From contig CM037788.1 in the NCBI GenBank assembly GCA_021229015.1, forward strand, positions 55,627,145 to 55,691,144: a DNA stretch of 64,000 bases, read 5' to 3'. A program made the translations under genes and the position numbers. The notes below the pieces were generated by a model. It was not told the origin of the DNA and made no database searches. It worked only from the letters and a program-made list of their open reading frames with translations. Each line of letters opens with the position of its first letter. The first letter of the stretch is position 1. Shown here in pieces: positions 58,306 through 64,000 of this stretch. The stretch is from Solen grandis. Lineage: Eukaryota; Mollusca; Bivalvia; Adapedonta; Solenidae.

Positions 58306-60212
58306 CTACTTCCTTGATTCGGCCCCCAAAGAGGGACGAAGAAGAAAGAGGGGCCGCTTTTGAGAGAATTGTTGGGGGGCCCCCTCGGAAGAGAGAGAGA
58401 GAGATAGCAAAATCGAATGTTTTGCCGTCGCTGCTAAGGCCTCTAAAAGAAGCCTGACGGAAGCAGATAAGGCATCCTTTTGTTGTAGCTTGACCGAAAG
58501 AGCGGCCACGAAGGAGTCAGTATGCGACGAGATGCCAGAAAGAAAGCGGGAGCGTTGCTCCCAGCGATCCAGGACCTTCTGCTGAAGCGGTAAAGAGGAG
58601 GGACCTTGAGCCGGAGCCGACTCGCATCTAGGTCCAGTTTCGGAGGGTGGATAGAAAAATCACCCTCCGGAAACTTGTAGGTCTTGGGGTTAAAACCCAA
58701 AGGCCGAAGGTCTGTAGTTGGAATAAACCAGCCCGGTCTTGGCTTAGAGGAGGATGAAGATTCGAAATCCTCCAGAGCCGAACGGACGACCGGAGAGAAA
58801 GGGAGCAACTCCGGTTCGACTGATTTGGATTCCTTAGGCTTACCGACGAGGTCAAGGTAACCTTCGCACCTCTTCCGGAGGGAGGAGGGCCGTTTGCATA
58901 CTGATGCAGGTAAGGTAGCAAAGACCTCCTGAACAGCCCTGTCCATGGAAAACCGACTGTCGTCTGACTCCTCGTCCTCGTCAGAGAGAGGATTGTCAGT
59001 ACGAGGTTCGGAATGAGCGCTGGATCGGCGCGAGGTGGACGAAAGAGGCACGTCCTCAGCAATAAGGAGTCCTCCTCCGGAGCATGAAGGGAGATTTCAT
59101 CCTCCAATTGTCCGCTCAAGATTGCGAGTAGAGGGAGGAGACCCAGCCTCAGGGCGAGATGGGGGAGCATCCTGAGGGGGAAAGCCCATAAAGGGAAATG
59201 GAGGGAAAAAGGGCCACATAGGGGGCTGTGCGGAAGAAGCGCCCTGTGGACCCGAGGAGGGAGGAGACTGAAGGAACAGTCTGTGATCAAGGGTCTCTGG
59301 TGGAAGAGAAACCCGATCCCTCCTAGAAGAAGAAGGCTCACCCGGCATGACGGGGGGGGAGGCAGAACTGAAATGCCTGGCGTATTCCCCCATCATGTGG
59401 GACCACCATGTGGAAGGGTCAAAGGTCTGAGGTTGCGCTGAAACATCCGCACCTTGAACCCTCGAAGACGTGGTGGAGCGTAAAGGGGACCGGTCCCGAG
59501 TAGCAGAGCTAGGGGACCGGTGACCGGAAAAACCCGGGGAACGGTTGTGGGACCGTTTCTTGGGCACCCTTGAACATGGAGGAGGAGGTGGCCGAAGCGG
59601 AGAAACCGCAGGGCTACCTGAGGAAAAACTCGAGTCCGAATTCTCAGACAAAATCGGCGAAGACCGTGACCCACACGTCTAGCGTGATGAGCCGACCTGG
59701 CCGTTGATCGGTGGCGATCTCTTGCCGATGACCGGTGATGACCGGTCTTGGGTCTCTGAGACCGGTGATGACCGGTGGCGCCTGACCGGTGACCGGTCGT
59801 GAGCTTTGCTATGACTACGATCACGTACTTGACCGGTCATGCCCGGTGACCGGTGACCGGTCAGAGTAGTCTCCTTGACTGCTCCCCTGGGGCTGACACA
59901 AGGAGAGCCGGGCAGGGAGCCAGGAGATGAAGGCGGCCTCTCCGGAGAGGGGCGGGAAGCCTTCTTCCTGGGAGGGGGAGAGGGACTCCGACCCCCAGCA
60001 GCGCTGAACCCAGAGAAGGAGGAGGAAGATGAGGCCTTCCTTTTCCGGGAAGAGTAAGACCGACGGGAGGAGGCTTTCTTCCATATCTCGTCTGTCCACG
60101 AAGCACAAACGGTGCAGGTGTCGACCCTAGAGCACCCTGAACATGATAGGCAGGACTGATGGGAATCCCAGGACGCCTTGACATGTCCGCAGGAGCCCCG
60201 AGACTGCGACAT
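58306..60212 (-). pseudogene. DIRS gag, with two stops and several frame changes
   Basis: The start is placed at 60212 because MSQSRGSCGHVKASW leads straight into a Cys/His cluster (HQSCLSCSGCSRVDTCTVC) seen in DIRS Gag proteins and likely to bind zinc. Next is a Ser/Arg/Pro-rich section, part of it built from repeated DRSPV-like units, then an acidic stretch (NPLSDEDEESDDS) and a helical section with SNAPAFFLASR or, in the alternative frame, VLDRWEQRSRFLSGISS. In-frame stops are TAG at 59679-59681 and TGA at 59097-59099; frames also change near 59065 and 58585. Gag packages element RNA. Confidence 0.8.
59690..59880 (-). repeat. ACCGGT-rich coding minisatellite in gag
   Basis: Many copies of GATGACCGGT, TGACCGGTGACCGG and related units. 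On the minus strand they encode repeated HRSP, DRSPV and RSSPV peptides resembling SR-type tracts. Confidence 0.85.
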
Positions 60213-60521
60213 AGTAAAAAGCAATACAAAAGAACAATGTATGCAAAATAAAAAAAAACGAGACAACAGTATATACAAAATCAAAATAATAAAACCAGTG
60301 TCACGGGAGCCGAAGCACGGAAACCCGTGACACAAGGTAAAAGGTCCCGATACGGGACGGAGATTGGGAATTCTACACGTATATAGAATAAAACCAATAA
60401 GAACAATATAAACAACACAGCCGAGGCTATGAAAAGATAAGAAAGGAGAGCTGTAGCGCACAGAAGCTATCAAGAAAGGGACACGCAAGGTTACCCACTG
60501 AAACTCGATGGCTTCCAAAAC

Positions 60522-60640
60522 ACAATTGGAGAACGGGGGTTACACTTCCGGTAACTGGGGGGTTTAGGGAATGGTTTATTTTGCGGACTCTGTTTTGGAA
60601 GCTGTGCACAAATAGACACATACCTGAAGTAATAACAGGT
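60522..60640 (-). repeat. DIRS inverted terminal repeat (5' side of the element)
   Basis: 119 bp, inverse of 54701-54819. Gag begins about 300 bases inside it on the minus strand. Confidence 0.93.
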
Positions 60641-60774
60641 AACGTATTTATGCTATTAAAATTACATCATACCAAATGCAATATTTATTTTTTAACTTTA
60701 AGTCAATTATTAACAAAGTGGTAGTTTAAATTATATAATAGAAGTAATAATTTGAAAAAAATTTCGTAGATCAA

Positions 60775-61060
60775 AAGGCTAGGCCTTGTGGTTTCGGAGA
60801 AGATTTTTAAAATTTTCATTTTCAAAATCTATTTTTAGCTCCTGTGACCTAGATTTTTAACCAATCAAAATAATTTTAATAACTTTGGTAAAGGGCCCCA
60901 TAATGAACATTCCTGTGAAGTTTTATCAAAATCCGGTGAGTAGTTTAGAAGGAGATGATGTTTAAAGAAATGTTGTCGACGGACGCACGCACGCATGGAC
61001 GATGGACAAAAGGCGATCACAAAAGCTCACCGTGAGCACGTTGTGCTCAGGTGAGCTAAA
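60775..61060 (+). repeat. Hairpin-ended repeat, 5'-truncated
   Basis: It is the 3' part of the family at 44598-45677: AGGCCTTGTGGTTTCGGAG, TTTTTAGCTCCTGTGACCTA, then GACGGACGCACGCACGCATG and GCTCACCGTGAGCAC with GTGCTCAGGTGAGCTAAAA. Confidence 0.8.
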
Positions 61061-61104
61061 ATAATTTAAAAAAAATGAAAGATTTCATTTACATAAATAA
61101 ACTT

Positions 61105-61172
61105 GCCCGCCGGGCTATCTTCTTTGAAAAATCACTTGCAGTGATTTTAACCCGGCATGGGCAAGTGGGCGT
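61105..61172. repeat. Hairpin CTTGCCCGCCGGG / CCCGGCATGGGCAAG
   Basis: Imperfect inverted arms enclose a second perfect palindrome AAATCACTTGCAGTGATTT-like core, giving a nested stem. Confidence 0.7.
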
Positions 61173-61478
61173 CCACTTAAGAAAACCCCTGTAGATTGGA
61201 GGCTTTTCCATCCTAATTCTTGTAGCGTATCACTTACACTTGAACGACTACTGGCATGAATGCACAGAAATAAATTCTTGTATCAAAAGATTGCACGATT
61301 TCAATATGAAGATCTGTAAAACCAAGCAATTCATCCAGAGAAAAACATTCAACTGAAACATGGGTCAGATTATTTTTCATAAGATTCTGACTGGAACCTT
61401 GCTACATTTAATCACTGACCTCCGAATTTCTGATACTTTATTTTCAACACACCAATCATAGATCAAATCTATCACCTA

Positions 61479-61555
61479 ATCTCTACTGAGATCCGTTTAT
61501 TTTTTACGTATTGCGGAGGCCAATACGCAAAAAAATAACTGGTGCGGACCTCAAT
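61479..61555. repeat. Imperfect foldback of about 35-bp arms
   Basis: The left arm has CTCTACTGAGATCCG and TACGTATTG, the right arm CAATACGC and GGACCTCAATAGAG. They pair around a CGGAGGC loop. Confidence 0.7.
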
Positions 61556-62184
61556 AGAGGATAATCTATCGCCCTGATTTCAACTTATTCAATTTCAATG
61601 CTATACTCCTCAACACCTCAACTGGGCATTTACTGACAGGTATGTACACTGTGCATTATTTTGCCTTCTAATTTAGGACTTGGGCATTGTAAGCGACTGG
61701 ACAGATAACTTAAAGTAGTCCAGGCTTGGAGCAGTCACAACTGTTGTAGGTAATGTATTCAAAATTGGTATAGTTCTTAAAAAGAAAGAGTGTTGGGTAT
61801 GTGTTAATTTTGCAAAGTGGTTGGAGGAATTTTAAATCATTACTATTCTTGTGGAATGGACTTCGGCTGAAGTTGGAATAATAGAAAGCATGTTCACAGT
61901 GGATAAACGAAATCAGTGTACCATGTCTTGCCAGCCTATACAATTCTATGTATACCCTGTATTGCGATTACAAGCACTTACTACTTCCGATCACTGTCCT
62001 TTTCTTGGGAGCCTATATGTTTTACTTGTATGTACCTTTCTTGCGAAACATGAAGTTGACTCGTTTATCCATTGTGATGTTGTCTTTTTCACTGGATTTG
62101 GAACGTTGATGCTAATCGTAATAACTGCTGAACTACCAAGATAGCTATTTTGCTAAAATGACGGCATAAGGAACGGTTGTCAGA
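61556..62184. other. Unassigned sequence
   Basis: A 97-codon open frame (61851-62144) has no domain or gene-like context and is not called. Confidence 0.4.
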
Positions 62185-62300
62185 CGTTTCACCCCCAAGT
62201 CGTTTCCTCCCCAGTCGTTTCCTCCCAAGATGTTTCACCCCCAAATTGGGGGTGAAACGTCCTGTATTTGAGAATATAACAGGTTGTTTCCTCCCCTCTG
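62185..62300 (+). repeat. GTTTC(A/C)CCCCC repeat cluster with 13-bp palindrome
   Basis: Four or five units alternate GTTTCACCCCCAAG and GTTTCCTCCCC, one of them mirrored to give a perfect 13-bp inverted repeat (62232-62244 and 62246-62258). It may be one terminal repeat of a transposon whose partner lies beyond the window; GAGAAAAAACACCA units at 62609-62645 are not a clear match. Confidence 0.6.
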
Positions 62301-64000
62301 ATATTTAATTTAAGCATTTGATTTAATTACTTTATATTATCCTAAATTATTTAAAGAATTACTTTAATTGAAAATGCAAAAGTGTGATAAATTAAAAAAT
62401 TGTTAATTAATGTTTTAATTTCATTAATGTTTTGATTTAATTGTTTTTGTGTACATTTGAAGGCACCCACTTTGATGTTATTTATAAGATGGGTTTAATG
62501 ATCTGAATAATAAAGGTGTGAGGAGTAAAAAAGGTGATAGTGTTAAAGGTGATAAACAATGCAATTAAGACCTTGAAAGGTTAATGTGATTATGTGTATA
62601 TGTATTAGAGGAGAAAAAACACCATGAGAAAAAACACCAATTCAGTAACTTTTAAATGCATTGTTTATTAACATGTGTTTTAAAACATATTTTCCCACAT
62701 TATTTTTTTATTTTATTTTTATTTGAAGTCCTTTAGGTAGAAATTATTGTATAGTAATTGATCCTTATGTTATTAATATAATATTTTTTAAAAAATTATC
62801 AAAGTATATGAAATGACCTTTGAATAAAATACAATTATTATAAAAATTAAAAAAAGGATTGCATTCCATTACATAATTATTGACATGCATCTAAACTTCT
62901 GCGACTGTGTCATTAAGCATGTCGGATGAATGACTCCACTATACACAGTAGCAGTTAAGTGACACGTGTCATTAAGTGTGGCCAACAAACACATCAGATT
63001 AGCAATTATTTAATGAATAGGACCATATTCTTATCACCTTTAAATACACACTTAACTCTTTTATCTGTTTTTCAGCATTAAACATATTACCATGTTTATA
63101 GCCAGTACACATTTACACTTTTTTTACATTACAACATATTCATGATTTGGCAAAAAATTCTACAATACACCTTTTTAGCCAATACATTATATTTTTTGCA
63201 AGAAGTTGAGATAGTCGAAATTTTGTAAAAGTAAATCTTACTAAAGATATATGATATATATTATTAAAATTATTATTATTAATATAATAAATTTTGTTAA
63301 GGCTATTCTATATTTATTAATATTTATTTTCTGTAAGTATTTTTCCAAACAAAAATCATGCTTAAACAAATTATATGTTTCAAATCTATTTGAGTTATTT
63401 ACGTTAGAAAACCAGTTTTGTTTATTTAATATTTCCTAAATTTATGGCACATTCATTTTGGTATAACCACAAATGTTGTAGACCAAGTTCATTCATTGAT
63501 ATTTTCATTTTTACCATTATACATCATTCATCAGCATTTGGTAGATATTCACTATTAATTCATAGTGAGGTTAAAATGTTAAACGATGAGGCAAAGGTCT
63601 TACGAAAGTAGGGTTCAGGTAAATCATCATTTTGTACATAACTTTGATATACGAATTAGTAAGCTGTCAGGAAAAAGACTTAAATCTCTAGACAAGTGCA
63701 AAAATACGATAAAAATATAAATATTATTAACATAAATATTTATAAGGAAATCTAAATTTTACTATTTAACCTCTATTTACTACTGTAGTGTGTGCATCAT
63801 GTAAGAAATGGTGAGTACCATAGATGTTTTGCACATGTTCTATAAGTTATACCAAGACATATTTTTTTGGTTCATTTATATTTCAATAAACATAAAGCCA
63901 TGGTTAATCTCCAACTATGTAAGAAATGAAAATGAGTTTTCCTCGTCTATTCAGTTGTTATATTAATCCTGTAAATATTTAACATATTTGTGTTATTTTA
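62301..64000. other. AT-rich unassigned sequence
   Basis: Very AT-rich; no gene, RNA or repeat that can be supported. Confidence 0.5.

Larger units (their letters stand above)
54659..60662 (-). mobile_element. DIRS-type tyrosine-recombinase retrotransposon, nearly complete, frame-damaged
   Basis: About 6 kb. In minus-strand order: inverted terminal repeat, gag, reverse transcriptase plus RNase H, tyrosine recombinase, internal complementary region, inverted terminal repeat. This set, with no LTRs and no DDE integrase, defines DIRS-like elements, which reverse-transcribe into a circle that the recombinase inserts. No methyltransferase domain was seen. The local base composition is GC-richer than the flanks. 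Confidence 0.93.

Noticed and set aside
57939..58457. Plus-strand open frames opposite the DIRS pol and gag
   Set aside because: They are antisense shadows of GC-rich coding sequence; the minus-strand frames carry the recognised domains.
61851..62144. 97-codon open frame on the plus strand
   Set aside because: No start context, splice sites, domain or neighbouring gene structure. Length is within chance for this composition.

Overview
This window is eukaryotic and most likely comes from a bivalve mollusc. It is AT-rich and intron-rich with GT-AG splice sites. It is saturated with the repeat styles that bivalve genomes are known for: elements that open with a GGGCCATGATGGCCC hairpin, carry tandem modules of roughly 150 bp, then ACGG-type microsatellite and a GCTCACCTTGAGCAC...GTGCTCAGGTGAGC hairpin; tRNA-derived SINEs; and tyrosine-recombinase (DIRS) retrotransposons. 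Species cannot be fixed from sequence alone. Two exact 100-base N runs (4459-4558, 54559-54658) are scaffold gaps.

Layout. 1-9590: AT-rich non-coding DNA with two tRNA-type SINEs, a GGTACC-rich patch and three inverted copies of the hairpin-ended repeats. 9594-12574: a minus-strand locus for a BEN-domain-like protein, essentially one large 3' exon with a visible splice acceptor, poly(A) signal and two apparent one-base frameshifts. 12.6-24.5 kb: decayed repeats and unannotatable DNA, including a candidate MULE-type non-autonomous element (18.4-19.5 kb). 24.6-28.2 kb: a Mutator-like (MULE) DNA transposon with a three-exon FLYWCH/MULE transposase gene, its own AATAAA and long, internally repetitive terminal inverted repeats. 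29.2-30.6 kb: tandem arrays of TGACCT half-sites, four of them perfect AGGTCA-CTG-TGACCT palindromes. 31.35-34.83 kb: an insertion bounded by a 57-bp perfect direct repeat and carrying only a LINE ORF1-type RNA-binding protein.

36.0-50.7 kb (minus strand): part of a cellular gene. Six small exons with matching intron phases encode a protein with a U1/matrin-type C2H2 zinc finger. Its introns hold a pogo-type MITE, a dead mariner nested in a hairpin-ended repeat, several tandem-module repeats and a SINE whose target-site duplication copied the 3' splice site of one exon. 50.7-54.5 kb: more module repeats. 54.66-60.66 kb: a nearly complete DIRS-type retrotransposon on the minus strand, with gag, reverse transcriptase/RNase H and tyrosine recombinase, 119-bp inverted terminal repeats and an internal complementary region; its reading frames are broken by stops and small indels. 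60.7-64 kb: a truncated module repeat, foldback sequences and AT-rich DNA.

Few host genes are present: only the zinc-finger gene and the BEN-like locus look cellular. Nearly every long reading frame carries one-base indels, some in homopolymers, so residual assembly error and true pseudogenisation must be separated before any locus is called dead.
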